DNA from: Alphaproteobacteria bacterium | GTDB taxonomy: Bacteria > Pseudomonadota > Alphaproteobacteria > JABAAW01 | Length of the DNA stretch: 24,293 nt | Assembly: GCA_014238625.1 (NCBI GenBank) | Contig: JABAAS010000005.1 | Location: forward strand, 1-24,293 | Reading direction: 5' to 3' | Part shown: positions 1 through 9,623 of the stretch, one piece after another | How the letters are laid out: every line of letters starts with the position of its first letter | Numbering within the stretch: the stretch's first letter is position 1 | Made by a program: the position numbers and the translations under genes | Notes under the pieces: generated by a model | Told to the model about the DNA's origin: nothing | The model's input: only the letters and a program-made list of their open reading frames with translations | Databases searched by the model: none

Positions 1-11
1 GGAAGTGATAG

Positions 12-1916
12 ATGACTAGACTACGTTATGTTGAGGGGGAGATCGTTAGGGCGAAGCGACAACGGTTAGAGATTCTATCTGTTGAAAACTTGGAGCGCAT
101 TTTTTGTCGAGATGTTAAAAGCGGTAAGACGCAATATTTCGCTGCGCGGGAGTTGCATAGCATAGCAACGAGTGGGAAGGAGAAAGAGGTCGTTAAAGAC
201 CCTGTTCTTTTAGACGAGAAAGAGCGTTCACGAGTTTATAGCCGCCTCGAAATTTTAAAACCTATTTTACGCGGGAGCAAAAAAAATAAGGTACAGATAA
301 TTTCAAAGCAAGCTGAGGACCATAACATTTCACAAGCAACAATCTACAATTGGCTGAAAGCCTACGTGCGTGGAGATGGTAAGGCATCAGCGCTTGCAAC
401 GCGCAAAAGAGCTAATCGTAAAAGTCGCTTAAGCCAATCTGTATTGAAGATTGTCAACGAGGTGATTGCCACTCACTTTGAGACTAGTCAGAAGCCTATG
501 ATGGAACGATCGATCGAAGAGGTTCGTCGCCAGTGTAGAGAAAAAGGTAAAGAAGCCCCATCTGCCACTACAATTAGAGCATACATCAAGTTGCGTGATC
601 AGAGGAAACAGACTTTGAAACGTCATGGAGTTGCGCAAGCGAGGTCAAAGTATGATGTTGTATTGGGTGAGTTTCCCCATGCCCACGCTCCTTTGGATGT
701 CGTGCAAATGGATCACTCTTTGATGGATGTGGTTCTTGTTGATGACTCTCGTCGTCATAGCATAGGTAGACCTTGGCTCACTCTTGCGATTGATGTCTAC
801 AGTCGTATGGTAGTTGGTTTCTATGTATCTTTTGAAAATCCGTCGCAATTTTTAGTAGGTTTGTGTTTAGCCAATGCCATGTTGAGTAAGGATTTATGGC
901 TGGATTCATTAGGTTTGAGTGCGAAGAATTGGCCTGTTTGGGGTAAGATTGAACGTCTACATGTCGACAATGCCATGGAGTTCCGCTCCAACGGTCTTGC
1001 AGATCTTTGTCAAGAATACGGCACTGATTTAGAATTTCGTCCAGTCAAACAGCCTCATCATGGAGGTGTGGTAGAGCGTTTCTTTAGGACACTTGAAGGA
1101 CATGTGCATACCTTGCCTGGCAGTACTTTTTCTAATCCGCCTGAGCGCGGTGAATACGAATCTGAAAAGCGTGCAGCGATGACGCTTGATGAGTTTGAAC
1201 GTTTTCTAGCTGATTGGTTAGTGTCTAATTACCATATCACGCCGCATGAGGGATTGGGGGGAGGGAAGCCTATCGATGCATGGAATGAGGGCATTGATGG
1301 CAAAGCAGGACAAGTTGGACGTGGCATTCCTGCTAAGCTTGATAATGAGCGAGAATCCATCCTGATTAATGCTATGCCTACCGACACCAGAGTTGTTACT
1401 AATAAGGGTATTGTGTGGGATTATATCCATTACAGCAATCAGCATTTTAGCCGATTGCGAGGTAAAACAGTTAGGGTTAAGCGTGACCCTCGCAACGTAA
1501 AGTTTATATGGTTTGAAGATAAAGCGTCTGGTCAGTGGTTACGTGCTGTTTGTCGAGATTTATCTCAGGCTGCAATGAATTTGTGGGATATTCGAGCGAC
1601 AAAGAAAGCGTTGCGAGCAAGTGGTGCTAAAGTTGACGAGCAAACTATATTTGCGGGTATGGCACGGCGCAAGCAATTACTTGAGGAAGCTAGCGATAAG
1701 AAGATAAAGGCCACTCGTAGGCATAAAAAGGCTTTACGTGCTGAGGCGATGGATAAGAAATTTGCTTCCGAAGAATACTCACAGAACAGAACTCCACATA
1801 ATAAAAACAAAAAATTTTCTGTTATCCAAGGAGGTCGAACTAACTTAGCTGAACAAAGTGATGAAGAAGACTTCACAAAGATACCTATTCGCATTCTAAA
1901 AATCAGTAAAGACTAA
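12..1916 (+). CDS. tnsB: TnsB/TniA-type DDE transposase (Mu/Tn7 superfamily)
   Basis: Catalyses DNA strand transfer for a Tn7/Tn5053-like transposon by binding repeats at the element's ends. The 634 residues start with a basic N-terminal part. A helix-turn-helix-like segment follows near residues 95-120 (ISQATIYNWLKAY), then an rve integrase core at about 225-400 and a Mu-type C-terminal beta-barrel at about 430-510. The acidic triad is complete: D234 (VVQMDHS), D319 (RLHVDNAMEF) and E355 (GGVVERFFR). The D319-E355 spacing is DD35E, as in Mu, Tn7 and Tn5053 enzymes. The tail after 540 is rich in Lys and Arg. A weak GGAAG at 1-5 precedes the ATG by 6 nt. The ATPase partner follows after 13 bp, so the two are co-transcribed. 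Any tnsA would lie off the left edge. The family is sure; TnsB versus TniA is not resolved. Confidence 0.93.
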   Translation: MTRLRYVEGEIVRAKRQRLEILSVENLERIFCRDVKSGKTQYFAARELHSIATSGKEKEVVKDPVLLDEKERSRVYSRLEILKPILRGSKKNKVQIISKQAEDHNISQATIYNWLKAYVRGDGKASALATRKRANRKSRLSQSVLKIVNEVIATHFETSQKPMMERSIEEVRRQCREKGKEAPSATTIRAYIKLRDQRKQTLKRHGVAQARSKYDVVLGEFPHAHAPLDVVQMDHSLMDVVLVDDSRRHSIGRPWLTLAIDVYSRMVVGFYVSFENPSQFLVGLCLANAMLSKDLWLDSLGLSAKNWPVWGKIERLHVDNAMEFRSNGLADLCQEYGTDLEFRPVKQPHHGGVVERFFRTLEGHVHTLPGSTFSNPPERGEYESEKRAAMTLDEFERFLADWLVSNYHITPHEGLGGGKPIDAWNEGIDGKAGQVGRGIPAKLDNERESILINAMPTDTRVVTNKGIVWDYIHYSNQHFSRLRGKTVRVKRDPRNVKFIWFEDKASGQWLRAVCRDLSQAAMNLWDIRATKKALRASGAKVDEQTIFAGMARRKQLLEEASDKKIKATRRHKKALRAEAMDKKFASEEYSQNRTPHNKNKKFSVIQGGRTNLAEQSDEEDFTKIPIRILKISKD

Positions 1917-1929
1917 AAAGGAGATTAGT

Positions 1930-2940
1930 ATGTCATATAATTCTGCAAAATTTGCTACCCCAAACATTAAAATAACTAATATGAGCTCTAATGATTCACG
2001 GGAGTTTTTTTCAAACATTTCGTCCACCGAAGAGTCTCGTATCAAAAAAAGTAAGAAAAAGCCTGGAACTATTGTGCATCAAGTATTTCAGGCTATCCTT
2101 GATAAGATGCGGCTGTCTGTTGAAACGGCTGGCAGCTCGAAGCCGGAAGGGTTGCTGGTCGTAGGGGACAGTGATAGCGGCAAGAGCACATTGTTGAGGT
2201 ATTTTAGTATTCTTTTGGAAAAAGAAGAAAGGATGCATTACAAGCAGGGCGTAGATTTTACAGAGTTAGAAGAACAACCTTTAGAGCACCATGCCATCAA
2301 ACCTGCATTTCTTTTCAGCGTCCCATCTCGCGCGACGGTGAATGGAGTTCTTGAACGCGCTTTGTCATCTAATGGTATTATTTTAGATAGGCGTGTTACC
2401 TTGAATCAGTTAGAGGATATTTTTTATAGCAAGTTAAAAATTTTAAAGACTCGCGTTATTTTGATAGACGAGTTTCACGATATTGGTGGGATAGGCTATA
2501 GAGACCAAAAGTTGATACTAAAGGTGCTGAAAGAAATGACGAACAATTTATCGATACCGATCATTGCTGCGGGAACTAGTGCTGCTTTACCGCTTTTGCA
2601 ATCGGACGAGCAGATTCGTTCTCGTTTGGAGGCTATACGTTTGGAGCCGTTTCGTATAAGCGTTGATTTTAGAGATTTTGTAGCCACCTACGAAGCAGGA
2701 TTGGGAGTTAATTTAAAACATCGTATGTCTTTAAATGATAGGAAGTTTCTGGGTTATCTGCACAGCCGTACGAATGGTCTTGTTGGACAAGTTACTCAAC
2801 TGCTCGGTAAAGCTTACGAGCTTGCTATCCGTATAGGAGCCGAGGAGATAACCCAAGAGTTATTAGAGAAAGTGAAATTTACGCCTTTGGTTACTGCCAT
2901 GTCGAATCGTTCAGATTTTGATGATCTAGTTAAATTTTGA
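1930..2940 (+). CDS. tnsC: TnsC/TniB-type AAA+ transposition ATPase
   Basis: ATP-dependent regulator that links the transposase to the target DNA. The 336 residues have a Walker A motif at 79-87 (GDSDSGKST) and a Walker B at about 176-181 (VILIDE), followed by the FHDIG segment seen in TniB proteins. A sensor-like IIAAGTSAA and an arginine-containing RSRLEA come next (about 210-240). An AAGGAG at 1918-1923, 6 nt before the ATG, supports this start. Length fits TniB/TnsC proteins (about 300-350 residues), not full Tn7 TnsC (about 550). A target-selection gene (TniQ/TnsD) normally follows, but here the next genes are convergent restriction genes. The product may therefore depend on a TniQ elsewhere or be Mu/Tn552-like. 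Confidence 0.9.
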   Translation: MSYNSAKFATPNIKITNMSSNDSREFFSNISSTEESRIKKSKKKPGTIVHQVFQAILDKMRLSVETAGSSKPEGLLVVGDSDSGKSTLLRYFSILLEKEERMHYKQGVDFTELEEQPLEHHAIKPAFLFSVPSRATVNGVLERALSSNGIILDRRVTLNQLEDIFYSKLKILKTRVILIDEFHDIGGIGYRDQKLILKVLKEMTNNLSIPIIAAGTSAALPLLQSDEQIRSRLEAIRLEPFRISVDFRDFVATYEAGLGVNLKHRMSLNDRKFLGYLHSRTNGLVGQVTQLLGKAYELAIRIGAEEITQELLEKVKFTPLVTAMSNRSDFDDLVKF

Positions 2941-2956
2941 GCGACTTTTTGTGATT

Positions 2957-2977
2957 TGATAGGGGTTTTTTCTATCA
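2957..2977. terminator. Weak stem-loop after tnsC
   Basis: TGATAG (2957-2962) and CTATCA (2972-2977) form a perfect 6-bp stem around a loop of G and T, 17 bp after the tnsC stop. The T-run lies in the loop rather than after the stem, so this is at best a poor intrinsic terminator. It separates two convergent operons, which is where one is expected. Confidence 0.3.
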
Positions 2978-3009
2978 GGCTAATCATCTTTTTCGTAGAG
3001 TTAGTTTCT

Positions 3010-3034
3010 ATGCAAAGTTATCTGTTTAAAAGAA
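3010..3034 (+). repeat. Single copy of the AAAGTTAnnTGTTTAAAAG motif
   Basis: This 25-bp stretch in the tnsC/metallopeptidase gap aligns with the three repeats at 9816-9922, in the same orientation. It matches the second of them at 17 of 21 core positions. A looser match follows near 3049-3070. The rest of the 244-bp gap (2941-3184) is AT-rich and shows no coding signal. The copies bracket the type I RM operon. They could be transposase or regulator sites, or a chance likeness between AT-rich stretches. Confidence 0.4.
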
Positions 3035-3184
3035 GTAACCTGTCACGCTAAAATTGATTACTTACTTTTTATTCTGCAAAGAATGCAGATTACGGATGAG
3101 ATTTTAGAGTGGATAAATCTTAAGCTTTGCCTACAGTCGATTCAAACCGTGAGGTCTTTGATAAACAGGTTAATTTTAAAACAC

Positions 3185-3943
3185 TCACCTTGTTATTAAG
3201 TTTTGCTCGAGAGGAATTTTCTTATAACCCAATAAGTGTTCATTGTTAATGATCCACTGGTGTTCTGCTTTGTAGTCCCCGAAAGAGCTTTGTATAGCGT
3301 TCCAGAATTTTTGCGAATGATTGCGTTGAACAAGATGTCCAACTTCATGCGCTACTACATATCGCATCACACGCTTGGGAGCGAAGACGAGATGCCAATC
3401 AATACTAATGATACCTCCCTTACCGCAACTTCCCCATACATTTTTCAAACTAGAGACTCGCAAACCACTTATTTTGACTCCTAAGTTCTGCTCGGAAAGT
3501 TTTACAGCGGCGAGTGCTTCTGTTTTGAGATGTTCCTTCATCCAATTCTGAAGTGCAAATTCAACCACTTTATCGTGTTCTTCTGCAGAATTTTGCTCTT
3601 CCAGCGAGACATAGAAGCCGTTTTTATAACTAATACTAGGAGCCTCTATATTGGCGTGCATAGTAGTCAGCCTTGTTAAACGTCCCCAATAAGGAATTTT
3701 AGCACCTGTTTTGAAGTGGGCAATTTTGTGTGTCTTATCGTATTTTTCTTTTAATTTTATGTAATTTTCTATAATCCATCTCTTTTTTTTATCTAGCGCA
3801 TTTTCAATGTCCTGTAGATTTGAGTTTTTGGGTGCAGTGATATTCATCGCGTCCATTGTCATTTCGATACGGACATGCTTGGCTATCTCGCTTCTTTTCA
3901 GCGAGTAGGGTATGCGGGTATTGCCTATTGAGAATTCGCTCAT
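3185..3943 (-). CDS. YgjP-type M48 (SprT-like) zinc metallopeptidase
   Basis: Predicted cytoplasmic zinc-dependent peptidase of the YgjP/DUF45 group, 252 residues. The zinc motif H199-E200-V-G-H203 (VVAHEVGHLVQRNHS) is followed by the usual H209-S-x-x-F-W segment, and the family's WGSC signature is at about 170-173. No signal peptide is seen. The ATG at 3943 lies 4 nt after the hsdR stop, so it is probably translated by coupling. An in-frame TTG at 3958 would give 5 extra residues and overlap hsdR, but has no better ribosome site. Genes of this family are often the last member of hsd operons, but their role there is not established; a link to restriction regulation or protein turnover is only inference. 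Confidence 0.85.
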   Translation of the reverse strand: MSEFSIGNTRIPYSLKRSEIAKHVRIEMTMDAMNITAPKNSNLQDIENALDKKKRWIIENYIKLKEKYDKTHKIAHFKTGAKIPYWGRLTRLTTMHANIEAPSISYKNGFYVSLEEQNSAEEHDKVVEFALQNWMKEHLKTEALAAVKLSEQNLGVKISGLRVSSLKNVWGSCGKGGIISIDWHLVFAPKRVMRYVVAHEVGHLVQRNHSQKFWNAIQSSFGDYKAEHQWIINNEHLLGYKKIPLEQNLITR

Positions 3944-3947
3944 GCTA

Positions 3948-6900
3948 TTATTTCGCAAATTGTTTGATGGCGATATCTTCTATTTCTACAGGTAATTTTT
4001 CCAGTAGCGTGAATCCCAAATTGTGTGCAACTTCACGAACCTTTTGTCGTAGTTTTTTCCGCAAGCTTTCTCTTCCCTGCCATCCAGTTGGAGTAAGCAT
4101 CTTGTAAGTATAGAGTCTTTCGACTTGTAACGCTAGCTCCCTGTGCTTATTTTCTGAATTACTATTTTGATTTTTGTTGACATTATCAACTACCATCAAG
4201 ATGGCGTATGCGTTTTTGCTTAGACCGCTCCCTTCATGTGCATTTTTTTCTGCATCAATTTCTTGTGCATACTTTTTTGCCTCCTCTAGTTTATCCATCC
4301 AGCTTAGTTGAGTATCGTCCATTTTTTTTATCAACTCGCGTAGCTTCTCGCTAAACTTTTCATACTGGTGATGATTTTCTTGGATGCGTGCCTTTGTAAT
4401 TTTACGCAGTTCGGTTGTTTTTTGTAGTGCTGCAGTTTTTATATCTGCTTCTGTTTTATCTGTCGTGTCAAAGTTTAACCAGAACTGCTCGTCGATAACA
4501 GCACGTAGTTCGATAATATTTTTAATTCCGGTAACCTCTAGGTATTCATTTATCATTGCGGTAATTTTGGCACTATAGTTTTCTTGTTCAAAGTATTCTT
4601 TTTTTTCAAACATTTGTTTACCGTGCCACAAGAAGCCTGCAAACCATTTCAAATCGTCTGTTGCCTCCCACACGCTTACATCTGGTGCGAGAGCTTGGTA
4701 GAGTTTTATGAAAGCTCGCACTTTGCTCTGAAACCTCAACCAATTGTCTTCTGTGCCGATACTTTTGACTAGAGCGTAATACTCGTTTTTAATATCTTTT
4801 TCTCCGTTTTTCCGCTGGATATTTTTTACGTAATGCAGCACGGCGGAGTGCGCTTCACGGAACTCCACGCGCAGATTCTCAAGATCATGCATTGCGTTTT
4901 TTACATCTTTGGAGTGGTAGCTTGCGAGAGCTTCGTCGAGTTTTTGGCTTACCCCAATGTAGTCTACGATGAGTCCGTTCTTTTTTTTATCATCCGTTAC
5001 TCTATTTGTTCTGGCGATCGCTTGTAAAAGTGAGTGCTCTTTGAGCGGTTTGTCCAGATACATTACAGCTTCGTTTGGTGCATCGAAGCCAGTTAGTAAT
5101 TTTTCGCATATGATTAAAATTTGCGGATTTTTTCTTAATTTTCTGAATTCGTCCTTGATGCGTGCTTCCTCTGTACTGTTTGCATACCATTTCTCTAACT
5201 CAACACGGATTTCTTCTTTATATTTATTTTCGCTGGGCATAGAGTCTTTTTGCGTAGAGGAGTAGACGCAGGCACTAATTTTTGTTGCGGCGTCTTGCGC
5301 CTCGGTTTTTTCCATTCCTTGCTCGATATATTCGTCGGTGATGAGCTTGTCTAATGCTCGTTTGTATAGAACTATTGCTTCTCGATCGTATGCTACTAGT
5401 TGAGCTTTGAATCCATCTTTGAGGGCATATCCTTTAAAATGTTGCCAGATGTCGTAGGCTACTTGCTCTATTCGATCATGGTGCTTAATCAAATTGGCAA
5501 TTGAGACTCTTTGATTTTTCACCTGCTCTTTTTCCGCATGGTTTAAATCATCAAAAGATTTATCGAACATGACATCTATTTTCTCTGCATCGAGCAGCCA
5601 CTCTGTTTTGCGTGCGGTGTAGTAGATAGGCACGGTTGCATTATCGCTGATAGAATTTTCGATACTGTATTTATCTAGATAGTCTTCGTCTTCTGCTCCA
5701 AAGTTTTGGTAGGTATTTTTATCGTCTTTTTTTATGGGAGTGCCGGTAAATCCGAAAAAAGTAGCCTCTGGTAAGGTTTTTCGCAAGGCTAAGCCTAAGT
5801 CTTTTTCTTGTGTTCTGTGGCATTCGTCTACCATCACGATCCAATTTTGACTGTTGGGTATGGCTTGCGAGCTACCTTCGAATTTATGTATAGTGCTGAT
5901 TAGAGTCTGCCCTACGGTATTGCTAGCGATTTTTTCGCGCAGTTCGTTGATTGAATCTACTCTATGTGGATTTGGCAATTTTGTTGCGCGGAAGGTGCGA
6001 GCTATCTGTTGGTCGAGGTCTACTCTATCTGTCAGGACCAGTAGGTTTGGGTTTTGCAGATTGGTTGAGGATATATTGAGATGGTGTTTTAGTTTAAGGG
6101 CGGCGAAGACCATAGTTAGCGACTTACCGCTACCTTGAGTATGCCATATCAACCCTTGCTTATGCTTACCTTCGACGACGCGCTCGACCATTTTATTGAC
6201 GGCGCGGAATTGCTGATATCGACAGATTTTTTTGATAGTTTTACCGGCTTCTGCATCGCGCTCGAAGACGATAAAATGTGCGATTATATCGAGCAGGCGA
6301 CTAGGCTCCAACGAGCCCCATAAGCCTCTTTCTAGTTCATTGGCGAGATTTTCTGTATTTTTTTGTTTATACTCGTCGCGCCAATAGCTATAGAATTTAG
6401 AGCTAGCTCCTGTTGCGCCGTATAGCAGATTAATTCCGTTTGTTATTATATTGAAGAGATTGCTGTAGAATAGATGTGGTATATCGCGTTCGTATTGTTT
6501 TATTTGCTCAAAGGCTTCTCCGATTTTGTCTTTGGCATTGAGAGGTGACTTTGTTTCTATTACTACGATAGGTATGCCGTTTGCGTATACTACTATGTCT
6601 GCTCGATGAGGTTTTTCCGCTCTAACATATAGCTGTCGAGTAACCGCGAAATGATTTTTGTTTATATTTTGGAAGTCCAGCAAATGTAGAGTTTTGCTGG
6701 TTCTTTCACCGTCGACTTTTCTAGCGAGACCTCCGCGCAGGTATTTGAGCCATTTTTCGTTATCTGTTTGATCTAGCAGCTCTGATGCTGCGGCTTTTGC
6801 GTCTGTTTCTGAGATATCATTGAGTTTTTGCAACGCGGTGATGAGATGTGGCAGAAAGATGACTTGGTTATTGCTTTTGCGCAGGGAGCTATGCTTGCTA

Positions 6901-7001
6901 GGATCGATGTATTCGTATCCGAGTTTTTCGAGATATTCTAGAGTTGGCTGTTCGGCGAATAGCCACTCGCTAGAATTCCTGCCTGCATTACGCTTACTCA
7001 T
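3948..7001 (-). CDS. hsdR: Type I restriction enzyme R subunit (HsdR)
   Basis: Motor and nuclease subunit that translocates DNA and cuts away from unmethylated recognition sites, in complex with HsdM and HsdS. In 1017 residues the order is: N-terminal PD-(D/E)xK nuclease with D135 and E149-T-K151 (RADIVVYAN...VVIETKSP); SF2 helicase with Walker A at 290-294 (GSGKS) and DECH box at 392-395; TGTP at 419-422; motif VI region near RTNRV; then a C-terminal helical domain that would contact HsdM. All catalytic residues looked for are present and the length is normal, so it is probably active. The ATG overlaps the hsdS stop as ATGA. Confidence 0.96.
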   Translation of the reverse strand: MSKRNAGRNSSEWLFAEQPTLEYLEKLGYEYIDPSKHSSLRKSNNQVIFLPHLITALQKLNDISETDAKAAASELLDQTDNEKWLKYLRGGLARKVDGERTSKTLHLLDFQNINKNHFAVTRQLYVRAEKPHRADIVVYANGIPIVVIETKSPLNAKDKIGEAFEQIKQYERDIPHLFYSNLFNIITNGINLLYGATGASSKFYSYWRDEYKQKNTENLANELERGLWGSLEPSRLLDIIAHFIVFERDAEAGKTIKKICRYQQFRAVNKMVERVVEGKHKQGLIWHTQGSGKSLTMVFAALKLKHHLNISSTNLQNPNLLVLTDRVDLDQQIARTFRATKLPNPHRVDSINELREKIASNTVGQTLISTIHKFEGSSQAIPNSQNWIVMVDECHRTQEKDLGLALRKTLPEATFFGFTGTPIKKDDKNTYQNFGAEDEDYLDKYSIENSISDNATVPIYYTARKTEWLLDAEKIDVMFDKSFDDLNHAEKEQVKNQRVSIANLIKHHDRIEQVAYDIWQHFKGYALKDGFKAQLVAYDREAIVLYKRALDKLITDEYIEQGMEKTEAQDAATKISACVYSSTQKDSMPSENKYKEEIRVELEKWYANSTEEARIKDEFRKLRKNPQILIICEKLLTGFDAPNEAVMYLDKPLKEHSLLQAIARTNRVTDDKKKNGLIVDYIGVSQKLDEALASYHSKDVKNAMHDLENLRVEFREAHSAVLHYVKNIQRKNGEKDIKNEYYALVKSIGTEDNWLRFQSKVRAFIKLYQALAPDVSVWEATDDLKWFAGFLWHGKQMFEKKEYFEQENYSAKITAMINEYLEVTGIKNIIELRAVIDEQFWLNFDTTDKTEADIKTAALQKTTELRKITKARIQENHHQYEKFSEKLRELIKKMDDTQLSWMDKLEEAKKYAQEIDAEKNAHEGSGLSKNAYAILMVVDNVNKNQNSNSENKHRELALQVERLYTYKMLTPTGWQGRESLRKKLRQKVREVAHNLGFTLLEKLPVEIEDIAIKQFAK

Positions 7002-8146
7002 TGTAACACTCGCACTTTACCGCTTAGTAGGTCTTGCATCAAACCAGTCTTGATGCGCTTGAGTTGAGCCATGACGCTTTCGTTGGCACTGATTGTTTCG
7101 TCTATGCTTGTTAGTATTTCCGCACTTTTTTTTTGAGTTAATATATTTGGAATTAAAAGTTCGATGGAAGAAAAGACTGTTTTGTTGATTATTGGAACTG
7201 CTGTACATGATGCTTTTGATTTAATCTTATTCTCATTAAAGAGAAGAGAATAGTAAATAAAATAGGTATTTGTGTTAACGTTCGTTATACAAGCGTTTAT
7301 TTGCTGGTTGGTTACGCAATCCACTTCAACAATGGATAATTTACCTAATGTTGAACCAATACATGTATAAAGAATACTGTTTTTTGGTATTAGCTTGGCT
7401 CCTTCATTTAAAGCTATATTTGTTACACTTCTTGCCGCTTGTGAAACTTTATAGCTCGTATCTAAGTCGGCAGGTGTAAAAAATGGAATATCTCCATCCC
7501 AGTAATTTATTTTTTTGGTGCTTGGTGTCTTTCCAGTGACAACGTTGACGAGCTGGTAGATGGGCTTTTTCTCCCACCCCTCAGGCACTTCGCCTCGTTC
7601 TATGGCGCGGCTACCGAGACCGCCCGTTAATAACTCTTCCATCAAGCCACGCTTGACCCGTTCTGCTTGCGCTATTACGCGCTCGGTTGCGCTTATACTT
7701 TCATCGACAGAGTTGAGAATCTCGGCGATGCGCTCCTGCTCATTGAAGGGAGGGCAGAGAAGCTTCTGTTTTTTTGCATTACCCAAGTTTATAAAAGGTT
7801 GAGCTCCGCCACTTATGTTCCAAAAACCTTTTTTTTGGGCCGCATAATATAAGAATTTTGCGCAAGAAATTTTTGGCAAGGGGAAAACAACCATCGTATT
7901 TTTGATAGCACTCCATTTACCATTTGCCCAAAAAACTTTTCCGCTATTTGCCCCAATCGCGGAAACAACAAAACCTCGCCTTTCAAAATCAAAGTAAGGC
8001 AATTTACCATCAGCCCCAGCCGCGCTAAACGCTGTGAAGCCATTATGACAGTAGGATTTTTTGGTTACCTTTGTGTCTCCCCAATCAATTTCAGCCACTT
8101 CCTCAAGTGTAAGTATTTTCCATTCTTCAGGTAAATCACTCAACAT
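6998..8146 (-). CDS. hsdS: Type I restriction-modification specificity subunit (HsdS)
   Basis: Chooses the split DNA target for the M2S methylase and the R2M2S nuclease. The 382 residues show the family's two-fold design. TRD1 (about 5-130) ends in a conserved helix with QERIAEILNSVDESISATE. TRD2 (about 190-335) ends in a second, similar helix with KSAEILTSIDETISANE. Each helix ends in a GLM(E/Q)(E/D)LL motif. The two helices set the spacing between half-sites. The ATG at 8146 overlaps hsdM by 11 bp; a TTG at 8152 would add two residues but is less likely. The TRDs do not reveal the target sequence by eye. TRD1 and TRD2 look unrelated, so an asymmetric bipartite site is expected. Confidence 0.94.
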   Translation of the reverse strand: MLSDLPEEWKILTLEEVAEIDWGDTKVTKKSYCHNGFTAFSAAGADGKLPYFDFERRGFVVSAIGANSGKVFWANGKWSAIKNTMVVFPLPKISCAKFLYYAAQKKGFWNISGGAQPFINLGNAKKQKLLCPPFNEQERIAEILNSVDESISATERVIAQAERVKRGLMEELLTGGLGSRAIERGEVPEGWEKKPIYQLVNVVTGKTPSTKKINYWDGDIPFFTPADLDTSYKVSQAARSVTNIALNEGAKLIPKNSILYTCIGSTLGKLSIVEVDCVTNQQINACITNVNTNTYFIYYSLLFNENKIKSKASCTAVPIINKTVFSSIELLIPNILTQKKSAEILTSIDETISANESVMAQLKRIKTGLMQDLLSGKVRVLQ

Positions 8147-9623
8147 AGCCAAGCTCCCGCAAAGCCTTGTTCATCTTTGCTTCCGCCTTTTTGCGCTCTG
8201 CCATCAGCTCGGTGAGTAGTTCAGTTTCTTTTGCTACATCTACCTGCTCTGCCTGCTCGCCCAAATTAACATAACGATTTATGTTAAGATTATAATCGTT
8301 GCTTGCGATTTCATCCACACTTACCAGCCTCGCCAGTTTTGCTACATCCTTAAACGCCAGATAGCCATTTGCCAACTTCTCTATGTGATTATCGCGCAGG
8401 TAATTTTGCGCTCGTTCTGCCTCAAACTGCTTTTCGCCATTGACGACCATCACCTTGCCTTTAAGGTGTTGCGGCTTATCTTTGCGCATCAGCAGAATAA
8501 CAGTTGGGATGTTAGAGCCGTAGAACAAATTGCCAGCGAGTCCTATCACCCCCTCTACCAAATCACGCTCGATAAAAGCCTTGCGGATTGTACCCTCGAC
8601 TCCGCCTCGGAACAGCACACCATGTGGAATTACCACTGCTAACTTACCATCCTCCTTCAAACTCGCCAGCATATGCTGAACGAACGCCAGGTCTCCCTTG
8701 CTGGCAGGAGGGCAGCCGTAAGTATCGCGCCCATACTGGTCTCCTACTTTCCATATTTCATGCCCCCACTCGTTTAGTGAGAAGGGCGGATTAGCAATCA
8801 CTCGGTCAAAACCTAATACTCTCTCACCTCCTTCGCCTGCCATATGTTTTGGTGTGCGCAGAGTATCGCCGCGCCTTATATCTGCCTCATCGAGCCCGTG
8901 CAGGAACAAGTTCATCTGGCAAATCGCCCAAGTATTTATATTGCTCTCTTGTCCGTAGAGACTTAGTGATGCGGGATTTTTACCGCTGCTCTTAACAGCA
9001 TTATGCGCTTCCAACAGCATGCCACCGCTACCACAGGTTGGGTCATATACGCTCATCCCTTCATCTATTCCCAAACAGCGCACCATCAGCTGCACGACTT
9101 TCTTTGGCGTATAGAACTCGCCCCCCTTCTTGCCACCATCGTCGGCGAACTGCTTTATCAAATACTCGTAGGCATTACCGAGCATATATTCGTCAACATT
9201 GCTATTGCGCAAATCATACTGATCGAAATGTTGCATCAGCTTTTCTAACACCGCATCGCTAAAGCGTTCCTTATTGTTGAAGTCTACTTCTTGAAAAATG
9301 CCATTTAGGCGTGTGTTGCTATCCTCGATTAATCGGAATGCTTGGTTCAACCTCTCTCCGATGTTGCTACTATGCTTGCGCACATCAGCCCACCTATGCT
9401 CTTTAGGAATATCAAAACGATGCTCGTCCGCTAACTCAGCGGTTTTTTTATCGCCGTATATGGCTTTTCTTTCTTCGTATTCTTCCTGCCAAACATCGCT
9501 GAGGCGCTTGAAAAACAGCAATCCAAAGATATAGCTTTTATACTCGCCACTATCTATTTTACCGCGCAGGATGTTGGCAGCACCCCAGAGGTGTTGCTCT
9601 AGCTCTTGCTGTTCTACAGCCAT
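8136..9623 (-). CDS. hsdM: Type I DNA methyltransferase subunit (HsdM)
   Basis: N6-adenine methyltransferase that protects host DNA and forms the core of the restriction complex. In 495 residues an N-terminal helical HsdM domain (about 5-135) precedes the N6_Mtase domain. S-adenosylmethionine motif I is DPTCGSGG (194-201) and catalytic motif IV is NPPF (278-281). A C-terminal helical part (about 440-495) would contact HsdS. Length is typical. The ATG has no Shine-Dalgarno of its own. The only strong one sits 34 nt upstream and serves an 11-codon ORF that ends 10 nt into hsdM. It is the first full gene of the hsdM-S-R-peptidase operon; methylase-first order suits protection before cutting. Confidence 0.96.
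   Translation of the reverse strand: MAVEQQELEQHLWGAANILRGKIDSGEYKSYIFGLLFFKRLSDVWQEEYEERKAIYGDKKTAELADEHRFDIPKEHRWADVRKHSSNIGERLNQAFRLIEDSNTRLNGIFQEVDFNNKERFSDAVLEKLMQHFDQYDLRNSNVDEYMLGNAYEYLIKQFADDGGKKGGEFYTPKKVVQLMVRCLGIDEGMSVYDPTCGSGGMLLEAHNAVKSSGKNPASLSLYGQESNINTWAICQMNLFLHGLDEADIRRGDTLRTPKHMAGEGGERVLGFDRVIANPPFSLNEWGHEIWKVGDQYGRDTYGCPPASKGDLAFVQHMLASLKEDGKLAVVIPHGVLFRGGVEGTIRKAFIERDLVEGVIGLAGNLFYGSNIPTVILLMRKDKPQHLKGKVMVVNGEKQFEAERAQNYLRDNHIEKLANGYLAFKDVAKLARLVSVDEIASNDYNLNINRYVNLGEQAEQVDVAKETELLTELMAERKKAEAKMNKALRELGYVE

Noticed and set aside
12..2940. CRISPR-associated transposon (CAST)
   Set aside because: No tniQ, cas12k, Cascade genes or CRISPR repeats follow the tnsB-tnsC pair within the window.
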